From the NCBI GenBank assembly GCA_938002085.1, contig CALLAT010000156.1, positions 1-49,727 of the forward strand: DNA of 49,727 nucleotides. Direction: 5' to 3'. The position numbers were made by a program, and so were the translations under genes. The DNA comes from an uncultured Pseudanabaenaceae cyanobacterium. GTDB taxonomy: Bacteria > Cyanobacteriota > Cyanobacteriia > PCC-9006 > JAAUQQ01. Position 1 is the stretch's first letter. Every line of letters starts with the position of its first letter. This document shows positions 1 to 10,600 of the stretch, piece by piece. The notes below the pieces were generated by a model. That model had not been told where the DNA came from. It saw nothing but the letters and a program-made list of their open reading frames with translations, and made no database searches.

Positions 1-141
1 CTCGATGGAAACGGCAGTGCAGATATTGTCTGGCGTCATGCCCTCACAGGGGATGTCTTGGCTTGGCAGATGGACGGCACTCAGCGACTACAAGACCATC
101 TCCTAGGACAGGTTGACCTCTCTTGGCAGGCCGCGGTTTAG
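1..141 (+). CDS. C-terminal end of a large secreted FG-GAP/VCBS-repeat protein (partial)
   Basis: The reading frame is open from the first base and ends with TAG after 46 codons; the start lies upstream of the window. The residues contain [20 protein letters not shown] and end in LSWQAAV. They match almost residue for residue the last 46 residues of the giant protein ending at 14,994, so this is the tail of a paralogue of that protein. The segment is the last blade-like unit of an FG-GAP/VCBS-type repeat (pattern G.ADIVWR...G....W). Secretion and a cell-surface role are inferred from the paralogue only; nothing can be said about the missing N-terminal part. Confidence 0.8.
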   Translation, partial: LDGNGSADIVWRHALTGDVLAWQMDGTQRLQDHLLGQVDLSWQAAV

Positions 142-247
142 AGCTTTCATCAGACTAGCGATAGCTCACAAGAGCCCTCCATTAGATTCCATCTCGCGCA
201 GATCTGACTTCCCCACTGCTTGTGGTGTAGATATCAGGCCTTGAAAG

Positions 248-300
248 CTAAATCTCAGCGTTAGGAACAGATTCTTCTGCAAACTAACGCTTAGATTTAG
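248..300. repeat. Imperfect inverted repeat downstream of the partial gene
   Basis: Arms of 17 bases (248-264 and 284-300) are complementary at 16 of 17 positions, with a 19-base loop. The element lies between the stop codon at 141 and the stronger terminator hairpin at 308-353. It may be an mRNA 3'-end structure; its role is unknown. Confidence 0.5.
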
Positions 301-307
301 GAACAGC

Positions 308-353
308 CTCACTCAAAAGCCCCGACTGTTAGCAGTCGGGGCTTTTGAGTGAG
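308..353. terminator. Strong hairpin terminator
   Basis: A perfect 21-bp stem (308-328 with 333-353) closes over the loop TTAG. The core is AAAAGCCCCGACTG paired with its complement, so an A run precedes and a T run follows the GC part on either strand. It lies 166 bases after the stop at 141. The hairpin after the paralogous giant gene (15,059-15,106) shares the same GCCCCGAC core. Confidence 0.8.
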
Positions 354-951
354 CTTTGTTTTAGCCATTGAAATGATCATCATCATGACCAACTAGCATT
401 GAGAACACCATAAAATTGGTTCTACTTCGGTGTAAATACTTGCTTGCCTGATATTAGAGCAATAGGCTTAGATTTTTAGAACAAAGTCACCGCAAAAGTA
501 CAGGTTGGATGATACATACTTGTCCTGATTTCTTCTTCTTTTTAGGAGAGGTCAGTAAGTCTACAGAATTCTTCAAGTAGAATCACTAAAAGATGGCGTT
601 CAATTCTCTGAGTTCTCGCTACAGTCTCAGGCTAATCTGTGCGCTCCTATGGCCATATGAATTGATTTCCTGCTGAAAATTACCGATTTAGCCAGGGAAA
701 TAGAAGGGTTTAATAAGGCCGTGATACAAAAAATCATTTGAGCCTACATTTCTTTTTTATAGGGATGACAGGTGCTTTAGGGATCATGCCAGGGAAATAT
801 TTCCTCTAGCATGGCGAAAAATTCCCTTGAAGCTTTTAAGGCCTTTTTGATTTTATAAATTAAAAATGGTTCAGACTGATGGCAGGGCAATCATCCTTTG
901 AATGCTACTCCCAAGAGACAGAATATACGAACAAGCTAGAGCATATTAGTA
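354..951. other. AT-rich intergenic region upstream of the beta-helix protein
   Basis: About 600 bases of AT-rich DNA contain no credible reading frame and no RNA gene I recognise. The region must contain the promoter of the gene at 952, but I cannot single out a -10/-35 pair with confidence. Confidence 0.5.
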
Positions 952-3888
952 ATGGATATTAAGATGAACGCCCCTAAAGTTTTTCTTAATCAGTTACAGC
1001 AATTTAGATGTGCTCAGTTACTGATACTAGCTGGTTCTGGCGCTCTCCTGGGAGGAAGTCAGATTGTTTTCTCTGCAGCAGCAGTAGCCTCTTCGCTGGA
1101 GAAAAATCCTGTTATAAATGAGGATTCCAATACTCATTCAGACAGGGAGCTCTCTTCAAAGTCGACTTTCTCTGGTCAACGAATCGACCGTTCCATAAAT
1201 ACTCCTATTGCTGATATATCTACAGCAGCAGAGTTTTCTGAAGTTGACTCACCCAGGGTAACAACCTCAGATAATCGCGTTTTTCAGGCTGGAAATAGTG
1301 AGAGGACTGCGACTTCTACTGAGCTTGAAGCTCTGAAGATCCCAGCACGCTTCAACCTTAAGCATCAAAGTTCAAGTGCCGGATTTGACGGTATCACTGG
1401 GGTGGGAGGGTTCATTCCGTTAAATCAAACTCCCGGAGAGACGGTTACCTTTTTAGAAGGTGACCTCCTTTTGGATAATGGGGGAAATCTCGGCTGGAGC
1501 CTAGATTTAGGGCACCGTGGGGTTGATGGAGATATCGAACGGATTCGAGGTGGATATATTGGTTTTGATGGTCGTTCCACCGATGAGAGTACTTTCTATC
1601 AACTGGCTGCAGGCTACGAACGCTTGGCAGAAGATTGGGATTTCCGTTTAAACGGTTATGTTCCTTTGGGGCAAAGCCTCAATATTTTGAGCGAGACTCA
1701 CTCTGAAGGTCTTGTGCAAACCCATAGTGGGTTTCAGAATAATGAGTTAGTTCTCTCTGCAGTGAATGAGCGGCGACGCATTCGTCAAGAAGAAGAAGCC
1801 TTAGGCGGTTTTGATGCTGAGATTGCGACTCAGCTAAGTGAGTGGGAGGGGGGTGAATTGACGGGGGCAGCCGGGGGGTATTGGCTCTCCGGTGAAAACA
1901 GCAGTTGGGGAGGGAAGCTGCGCCTCGCAGCAAATTTTAAGTCGAACTTTAAGGCAGGTGTTTCGCTTCAGCATGACGGTGTTTTTGGCACTAATTTTGT
2001 TGTTTCGATTGGTGCAAGTTGGCCTCAGCTCCGCTTCCAGAAAGATGAGGAGAAAGCGTTTCAAGCGGCTTATGAGATTCCCATCCGGTTACGCGACTCA
2101 ATTCATCGCCGTGACACCGTGGCGGTTGAGCAGCGTGAAGATGTGGATATTACAAGGCAAACCGTAACTGAAGCCCTACGAAACCCTGAAGAAGGCAATG
2201 AAGCCGATGGTTTTGGTACCTATCGGTTCGTCCATGTTGCTCTGGATGGTGCTGTTGGAGATGGTACTTATGAAACCCCCTTTAATACTGTTGCTGATGC
2301 AGTTACCTTCGTAAATACAAATCCCGATCCAGACAATAATGCCAACACTATCATCTACGTCGATGGTGAGATTGCGGCGGCAGGTACGACGATCCCTAGT
2401 TTCACCATTCCGGATCGAGCTAGGGTGCTGTCCCAAGGTCCAGAGCAATTTATTGCAGGGCGCAGTTTTACTGGATTTGACGCGGACCCTGTACGTTTGC
2501 CGTTTGACCGAGACAATTTTCTCAATGTTGATGTCGCCAACAATCCAGATGCTGTAGGCATTCGTGTTGCGTTACCAGATTCTGGAGATGGCGTTTTTCC
2601 AACGATCGCAGGTGGCAGTTCCCCCGACCTAGTGACCCTGGGCGACAGCACGATTTTGGCTGGATTTAACCTCCAGGGGGCGAGTCAAAATGCCGTGGCT
2701 GGCAGCAATATTAGAAATGCTGAATTGCGCAACAACCGCATCACGGGATCCGGTGCCAATGGCATCTTCTTAGAGAACGTCGGGGGTAGCGTTGTCCTCT
2801 TCGATAACGAAATTACGGGTTCAAGCGATCGCGGTATCTTCGCTCAAAACACCACTTCAACCCAATCATTGGATCTCACGATTGCAGGTTACCAGCTTGC
2901 AGATAACCGAGTGGGAATGGAGTTTTCGACCATTGGCAATACGGTGGGGCCAGAGGTACCTGCTCAGAATATTGCAGTGACCCCCAGCAACGCGACCAAT
3001 ACCAGTGTGGGGTTACCTGGGGGTACAGCTTTAAATAACTCGATTTTGAATAGTACTGCCGAGGGGATTATTGTTCAGGCAACAGGAAATGCTCTGAGTA
3101 GCACCAGCAGTCAGGAGTTTCTCTTTGATCAGGGAACTGTGGATGGCAGTGGTGCCACAGGGATTAGCATCAGCGCGAATGTGGGTGCCCATGCCCAGGA
3201 AATTAATATTACCAACAGCAACATTCGCAATAATGCAGGGGATGGTTTATCAACGCTCCTGGGAACGCCTCCCACAGGGGTGACTCAGACAGCTTCGACT
3301 CAGGAATTTGTGGTGCGTAACAGCGCGATCGCCAATAACGGTGGGGCTGGCATCAATATCAATTTAGCGGATGCCAGTAGTCAAGAGATTGTCATTCGAG
3401 GAAATCAAGTTACTGAGAATATAGGGGATGGGATTAGCTCCTTGGCTCAAAACACTTCCATTCAAGAATGGCGCAACGACGTGAGCAGTGGTGATGTTGG
3501 TGCTAGTGAAAATGTGATTACTGGAAATGGCGGGCAAGGCGTTGATATTGATGCTCAGAACCTCGCCTCTTTACCCGTCGTTGGTATTGCGAATAATACT
3601 GTCAATGGTAACGGGGGCACGTCAGATATTGATATTGCAACCACTTCATCACCCGCTAATGCAGGGAGTCCAACCACCTGTGTTGTGGTTCGAGGTAACA
3701 ATGTTGGGAGTCGTATTCTACTGACGGGTCTAACGACAGCCTCCACAGGAGGACTGCCGAGTTTCCAAGTCCAGGATATCGCGAATGTGATTGCGACAAA
3801 CAATAATGCGCTTATTGTCTTTGCTTCCAATACAGCGACTCCTGATACGACCCCTTTTGAGAATGAGAGTGGGAACTGTATCGACTAA
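952..3888 (+). CDS. Predicted outer-membrane barrel plus right-handed beta-helix surface protein
   Basis: The 978-residue product has a long N-terminal segment with a hydrophobic stretch (about residues 22-47, rich in Leu/Ala, ending AAAVASS) that looks like a signal peptide. A Ser/Thr-rich spacer follows to about residue 125. Residues about 130-390 hold alternating polar/hydrophobic strands (FNLKHQSSSAGFDGITGVGG, YQLAAGYERLAEDWDFRLNG) resembling the intimin/invasin-type inverse autotransporter beta-domain. From about 430 (DGTYETPFNTVADAV, a usual entry into pectate-lyase-like folds) to about 930 there are short Asn/Gly-rich coils (NNRITGSGANGIFLENVGG) typical of right-handed parallel beta-helices. 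The picture is a barrel in the outer membrane displaying a beta-helix passenger. ATG at 964 is an alternative start. A surface adhesin or polysaccharide-binding role is inferred; no catalytic residues were recognised. Confidence 0.75.
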   Translation: MDIKMNAPKVFLNQLQQFRCAQLLILAGSGALLGGSQIVFSAAAVASSLEKNPVINEDSNTHSDRELSSKSTFSGQRIDRSINTPIADISTAAEFSEVDSPRVTTSDNRVFQAGNSERTATSTELEALKIPARFNLKHQSSSAGFDGITGVGGFIPLNQTPGETVTFLEGDLLLDNGGNLGWSLDLGHRGVDGDIERIRGGYIGFDGRSTDESTFYQLAAGYERLAEDWDFRLNGYVPLGQSLNILSETHSEGLVQTHSGFQNNELVLSAVNERRRIRQEEEALGGFDAEIATQLSEWEGGELTGAAGGYWLSGENSSWGGKLRLAANFKSNFKAGVSLQHDGVFGTNFVVSIGASWPQLRFQKDEEKAFQAAYEIPIRLRDSIHRRDTVAVEQREDVDITRQTVTEALRNPEEGNEADGFGTYRFVHVALDGAVGDGTYETPFNTVADAVTFVNTNPDPDNNANTIIYVDGEIAAAGTTIPSFTIPDRARVLSQGPEQFIAGRSFTGFDADPVRLPFDRDNFLNVDVANNPDAVGIRVALPDSGDGVFPTIAGGSSPDLVTLGDSTILAGFNLQGASQNAVAGSNIRNAELRNNRITGSGANGIFLENVGGSVVLFDNEITGSSDRGIFAQNTTSTQSLDLTIAGYQLADNRVGMEFSTIGNTVGPEVPAQNIAVTPSNATNTSVGLPGGTALNNSILNSTAEGIIVQATGNALSSTSSQEFLFDQGTVDGSGATGISISANVGAHAQEINITNSNIRNNAGDGLSTLLGTPPTGVTQTASTQEFVVRNSAIANNGGAGININLADASSQEIVIRGNQVTENIGDGISSLAQNTSIQEWRNDVSSGDVGASENVITGNGGQGVDIDAQNLASLPVVGIANNTVNGNGGTSDIDIATTSSPANAGSPTTCVVVRGNNVGSRILLTGLTTASTGGLPSFQVQDIANVIATNNNALIVFASNTATPDTTPFENESGNCID

Positions 3889-4635
3889 ATAAAATTTCCG
3901 ATTTCAACAAAGTCAAAATCGGAGTGCCCTTCTGCTTTTCAGCCTGGATGAGACTAATACTTGCTGTTGTCAGCCTCTGTGATGAATAGGGGTGTGAATG
4001 CTGCAGAGAGAATCTAAATCAAATAGCCATCTAATTATGGTGGGGTAAATGATGTTGAGTTTTAAAATCAGAGCCTGAAACCCCTGATTTTTCCTTGTTG
4101 AACAGAGTCTTAAAGATGGCTGAAGCCCTCATTCTGTCGTTGCGCATCAAAACTGTCCGCAGTATCGTTATTAGCTTGATTTAGCTTTAAAGCATGGCTC
4201 AATGTTAGAAACAACACCAGACTTTTTATTTATTCGCTACATCCAAGAATTGTGATTGTAAGCACAATCTAATTGCGTAGTAGCTCTAACTCAGAAATCA
4301 CATTATTTAGCTCAGTTTTATCTCTACTCGGTAGAACTTACGAGTCATCTCATTGCTATTGCTGAATTTATCTTCTCCCTGAAGTCGAGATGCTCTTTTC
4401 CGGGAAAGATTGATTCATGAATTCTCGTTAAATCTCACTAAAATCTGGCTAGAAGCCGATAATTCTTCTCTTTGAAGACCAATAAACCAGCTCTGAAAAT
4501 TCGGGCCATTAAGTCAACAAGATGAAATCCAGAGTTTCTTTTCTTCAGAGATTTAGAGCTGAAGCTTGACTCTCGCCCATACTCATCACCTCTACGACTG
4601 CAACCTGACTATTGTTCCTGACACCTATATCAACA
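3889..4635. other. AT-rich intergenic region with a weak hairpin
   Basis: About 750 bases separate the beta-helix gene from the giant gene. A short stem, TCCGATTT (3,897-3,904) with AAATCGGA (3,916-3,923), lies just after the first stop and could be a weak terminator; it is AT-rich and lacks a clear T run. The rest holds no reading frame I trust and should include the giant gene's promoter. Confidence 0.4.
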
Positions 4636-7600
4636 ATGAGCAACGCAACCTCGAAGTTTCAGATTCTATTTGTTGATGCTAGTGTTCCCGCTTATCAAAG
4701 GTTGCTGATTGAGCTTGATGCTTCTGTTCGCGTTTGCTTGCTGGAGGGGGAGAGAGATGGTGTTGAACAAATTACAGCGGCGATCGCTCAGCTCAGGGCA
4801 GAAGGCCAAATAGGCGAGAGCCTGGAACTGCACATCATTTCCCATGGTGTACCGGGCTGCCTCGACTTGGGCAATGCAGCGCTAAGCCTCGATACATTGG
4901 CTAGCTATGCAGATGACTTGGCAGCTTGGTCAGCATCCGAGTTGTTGCTTTACGGTTGCAATGTGGCTGCGGGGGATGCCGGACAAGAGTTTGTCGAGAA
5001 GTTGGCACGGATGACCGGGGGAGCGATCGCCGCTTCAACCACCCCCATCGGCCACCCAAGCCTCGGCGGAAATTGGGACTTGGATGTTTCGACGCAGGAC
5101 AAGGTGCCCGCTGTCGCCATCAGCTCCGCAGCGCAGCAAACCTGGCAGCACAAACTCGGTCCCTTTCCTGAGGGACCGGCCATGTATCAGGTGCTGTCCG
5201 GTCAACTCAATATTCTCAACGTTTTCACAGGCGGCTATGAGCCCATCGGCCAGAAGCAGGTTGCCTATAACGCCACTGGTTTCAACCCCGTAGATAACTA
5301 CATCTATGGAATGCATGGCAATGATGTCATTCGCGTTCATTCCGATGGCAGCCTTGAATATACCGGAATTAAAGCGGATAAAAGCTATTCCGGTGCAGTG
5401 GACTCCCAGGGAGCTTATTGGATCCGCTCCAACAACACCAAGTTCCAGAAAATTGATGTCACGACCGGTACGGTCACGAACTACACCCTGAATGGGGTTG
5501 GCTTTGGCTCCGCTGATATGTCGGTGATCGCCGAGGCCAATGGCGACATCACATTTGTGGGGGTCAACGGCTCGCAAAAACTACTGAGAGTCACGATTCC
5601 AGCAGGCAGCACCACTGGCACGGTGACGGCCACGAATATCTCTGGCTTGAGTGGTTTCAAGGGAGGCTATGGTGCGGTTTGGATTGATGTGAACGGCAAT
5701 ATGTTTGCCTTCAATAACAGCAGCGGCCGCATCATTCAGATCTTTGACTACGAGACCAATAGCCCCAGCGCCAGCCTCATTCTGCAATCGACCCCCAATG
5801 GCAGTAACGATGGCATGAGCAGCATTGAGGAGGCCTCTCCCTTTATTGTTCCAATTATCGATTTAGATGGTGATAATAGCTCTGGAGCCACGGGGTACGA
5901 CTACCAGACGACCTTCACGGAAAATGGTGCACCGGTTGGTATTACATCTCCTAGCACCAGCGATGATGATGCAGATACGCGCGTTATCTCCTTTGATGGC
6001 GGTGCCATCGGCAGTGCAACCGTTACCCTAACCAATCCCCAGGCCGGAGATTCTCTGAATGTCGGGAATCTACCGCCTGGCTTTACTGCGGCCACAACCG
6101 CAGGACCTGGGGGAGAAGTCATTATTACCTTGACTTCGGCAACGGGGGCGACTCCGGCTGAAATTGAGCAGGCGATCGAGGCGATCAGTTTTAATAACAA
6201 CAGTGAAGATCCCGACGCGACCCCTAGAAAGGTTGAGGTCATTCTGGCTGACACTGCGGGCAATCAAGGCAACGTTGCCATTAGCACCATCAATGTCGTT
6301 CCGGTCAATGATGCACCGGTTGCTTTAAATGATGGCCCTTTCACTACAGCAGAAGAGACACCGCTAGTTATTTCCCCAGTCACTCCCAATGACACTGATA
6401 TTGAGGGGGACAGCCTAACGATCGCCGAAATCGAGGGCAATCCCATCACCCCAGGCGGTGCCCCCGTGGCCGTTACTGGCGGCACAGTGAGCCTAGCTGC
6501 CGATGGCATTACGCTCACCTTCACGCCAGCCCTGGATTACAACGGTTCTGCCAACTTCGACTACACCATCAGCGATGGCAACGGCGGGACTGATACCGCA
6601 ACAGTGAGCTTGGAGGTTACCCCGCTCAACGACCCACCTGTGGCAACGGATGATCTGTTTACGGTGGCGGAAGATGGCACTGTCAATATCCCTGTCCTGG
6701 GCAATGACATTGATGTGGATGGAGATGTCATTACCATCAGCGAAGTCGAAGGCATGCCCGTCATGCCTGGCGATGTGGTGCCGCTGAGTAATGGTACTGG
6801 CAGCGTTACCGTTAATAGCGATGGCAGTCTCACCTTCACCCCAGCAACGAACTACAACGGTCCTGCCAGCTTCAACTACAGCATCAGCGATGGCAAGGGT
6901 GGAACCAATACTGCAACGGTTTCGGGCCAAGTCACGCCAGTTAACGATGCCCCCGTGGCGGCCAACGATGGTCCGCTCAGTATGGCTGAAGAGACACCGC
7001 TAACCTTCTCTCCGGTAACGCCCAATGATAGTGATCTAGATGGCGATACCCTGACGATTACTGAAATTGACGGTAACCCTATTACGGCAGGTGGAGCACC
7101 CGTTGTCGTTACCGGAGGCACAGTGAGCCTGGCTGCCGATGGCATCACCCTCACTTTTAACCCCGACCCGGACTACAACGGTTCCGCTGACTTCGATTAC
7201 ACCATCAGCGATGGCAAGGGCGGCACCGATTCAGCAACAGTTGACCTAGAAGTCACCCCCGTCAACGATGCCCCGGTGGCAACGGATGACAGCTTCATCA
7301 CCCAAGAAGATGGCGCAGTGACGATCGCTGTGTTGAATAACGATAGCGATATTGATGGCGATTCCCTCACGGTCAGCGCCATTGATGGAACAACCGTAAA
7401 TGCTGGCGATACCGTGCCCCTGAGCGATGGCTCCGGGACTGTCACACTCAACTCAGATGGAAGCCTCACCTTCACGCCAGCGCCTAACTACAGCGGTCCT
7501 CCGGCTACCTTTAATTACACGATTAGCGATGGCCAGGGCGGCACCAGCACAGCCACGGTTGTGGGCACAATTACACCCGTCAATGATGCTCCTGTGGCAG

Positions 7601-10600
7601 TCAATGATGGCCCGCTGAGTACTTCAGAAGATACGCCTCTGGTCATTTCTCCAGTCACCGCCAATGACACAGATATTGATGGCGATGCGCTGACGATTAC
7701 TGAAATTAACGGCAATGGGATCGCCCCCGGTGGAGCACCCCTAGCAGTGACCGGTGGCACGGTGAGCCTCGCTGCCGATGGCATCACCCTGACCTTCACC
7801 CCCGACCCCAACTACAACGGTCCTGCCGACTTCGACTACACCATTAGCGATGGCAATGGCGGCACCGACTCAGCCACCGTTGATCTCGCAGTCACCCCGG
7901 TTAACGATGCCCCGATCGCCACAGATGACAGCTTCACCACAGCGGAAGATGGCTCTGTCACTATTCCTGTTCTGGGCAACGATAGCGATATTGATGGCGA
8001 CCTTCTCAGCGTTAGCGCGATCGAGGGAACGCCGGTTAACCCTGGCGATACCGTTGCTCTAAATGATGGTTCCGGCAGCGTCACCGTGAACCCAGATGGC
8101 AGCCTCACCTTCACCCCAGCTCCCAACTACAACGGTCCCGCTAACTTCGACTACAGCATTAGCGATGGGAAAGGTGGCAGCGATACTGCAACCGTGACCG
8201 GCACCGTGACGCCTGTAAACGATGCTCCAGTGGCAGTCAATGATGGTCCGCTGAGCACGGCGGAAGAGACGCCCCTGGTCATTTCTCCGATTCCCAATGA
8301 CAGTGATATAGATGGGGATACCCTGGCCATCACTGAAGTGGATGGCAATGCGATCGCCCCCGGTGGCAGTCCAGTTGCGGTTACAGGTGGCACCGTTAGC
8401 CTGGCTGCCGATGGCATCACCCTCACCTTTACCCCCGACCCCAACTACAACGGTCCCGTCGCCTTCGACTACACCATTAGCGATGGCAATGGCGGCACCG
8501 ATTCAGCAACGATTGACCTAGAAGTCACCCCGGTCAACGATGCCCCGGTGGCAACGAATGATGGCTTCTCCACGCTGGAAGATAGCGCTGTCACGATTCC
8601 CGTTTTGCCTAACGACGGTGACATTGATGGTGATGTTCTGAGCGTGAGTGCGATCGAGGGAACGCCAGTTAATCCCGGCGATACCGTGGTTCTCAACGAT
8701 GGCTCCGGCAGCGTCACCGTCAACCCAGATGGTAGCCTCACCTTTACGCCAACCCTCGACTACAACGGTCCATCCAGCTTCAACTACACCGTTAGCGATG
8801 GCCAGGGTGGCACTGATACTGCCACTGTCTCAGGCATCGTCACGCCAGTGAATGATGAACCAGATGCGGTTTATGACGGTCCTCTCACCACCCCCGAGGA
8901 CACCCCCCTCGTCATCTCCCCCCTCACCAATGACACCGATGCGGATGGTGACTCCCTAAGCATCACTGAAATTGACGGTAATCCGATTGTGCCAGGGGGA
9001 GCACCTGTGGCAGTGACCGGTGGAACCGTTAGCCTGGCTAGCGATGGCATTACCCTAACGTTCAGCCCTAATCCTGACTACAACGGTTCAGCCGACTTCG
9101 ACTACACCATTAGCGATGGCAATGGTGGCACCAACTCCACAACCGTTGATCTGGAAGTCACCCCAACCAATGATCCTCCTGCGGCTACCAACGACAGCTT
9201 TATTGCTGCGGAGGATGCCACCGTCAATATTCCTGTATCCAGTAACGATGCTGATATTGATGGCGACTTTCTCATCGTCAGTGAAATTGAAGGCAATGCG
9301 GTTAACCCCGGTGACACCGTTGCCTTGAGCGATGGTTCCGGGACGGTCACCGTTAACCCAGACGGCAGCCTCACCTTCACGGCTGCGACTAACTACAACG
9401 GCACCTCAAACTTCGGCTACACCATTAGCGATGGCAAGGGCGGCACTGATACGGCCACTGTTTCCGGCACCATTACCTCCGTAAACGATGCCCCCGTTGC
9501 TGCGAATGATGGTCCGCTCACAGCAGTTGAGGATACACCTCTTGTCATTACTCCCGTCGCCAATGACAGCGATTCGGATGGTGATCCGCTGACGATTACT
9601 GAAATTGATGGCAACCCCATCACAGCAGGGGGCGCACCCGTTTCGGTCACGGGGGGCACGGTTAGCCTGGATGCCGATGGCATCACCCTCACTTTCACCC
9701 CAGACCCGAACTACTACGGTCCTGCCGACTTCAACTACACCATTAGCGATGGCAATGGCGGTACCGATTCTGCCACCGTTGACCTCACGGTCACGTCCGT
9801 CAATGATGCTCCAGTCGCCGTAGACGACAGCTTCTCCATCCTGGAAGATACCTCCGTTACGATCGCGGTGCTGGGCAATGACGGCGATATTGATGGCGTT
9901 CAGCTCAGCATCAGTTCGGTTGATGGCACCGCCGTGGCTCCTGGCGACACCGTGGTCCTGAACGATGGGACGGGCAGCGTCACCGTTAACATCGACGGGA
10001 CCCTCACCTTTACCCCGACTCCCCATTACAACGGTGCTGCTAGCTTCAACTACAGCATCATCGATAGCGATGGCGCGACCAGTACCGCGACTGTGACGGG
10101 CGCGATCGCCCCGGTCAATGATGCCCCTGATGCCATCAACGATGGCCCACTCAGCACCTTAGAAGACACCCCCCTCGCCATCTCGCCCATCACCAATGAC
10201 GTTGACATCGACGGCGATGCGCTAACGATTACGGAAGTGAACGGCAGTCCCATCACCCCAGGCGGCACCCCCATTGCGGTGACTGGTGGCACCGTCAGCC
10301 TGGCTGGGGATGGCATTACGCTGAACTTCACACCTTCCCCCCACTACAACGGCCCGGCTGACTTTGACTACACCATCAGCGATGGTCAAGGCGGTACCGA
10401 TTCTGCCACGGTGAACCTGACCGTTGGCAGTGTTAATGACGCTCCGGTGGCAGCCGACGACAGCTTCACCACGGCTGAAGAGACGTCCATCAACATTCCT
10501 GCACTGGGCAACGATGGCGATATTGAGGGTGACCCTCTGAGCATCAGCGCCATTGAAAGCAACTCCGTTATGCCTGGCGATACCGTTGCCCTAAACGATG

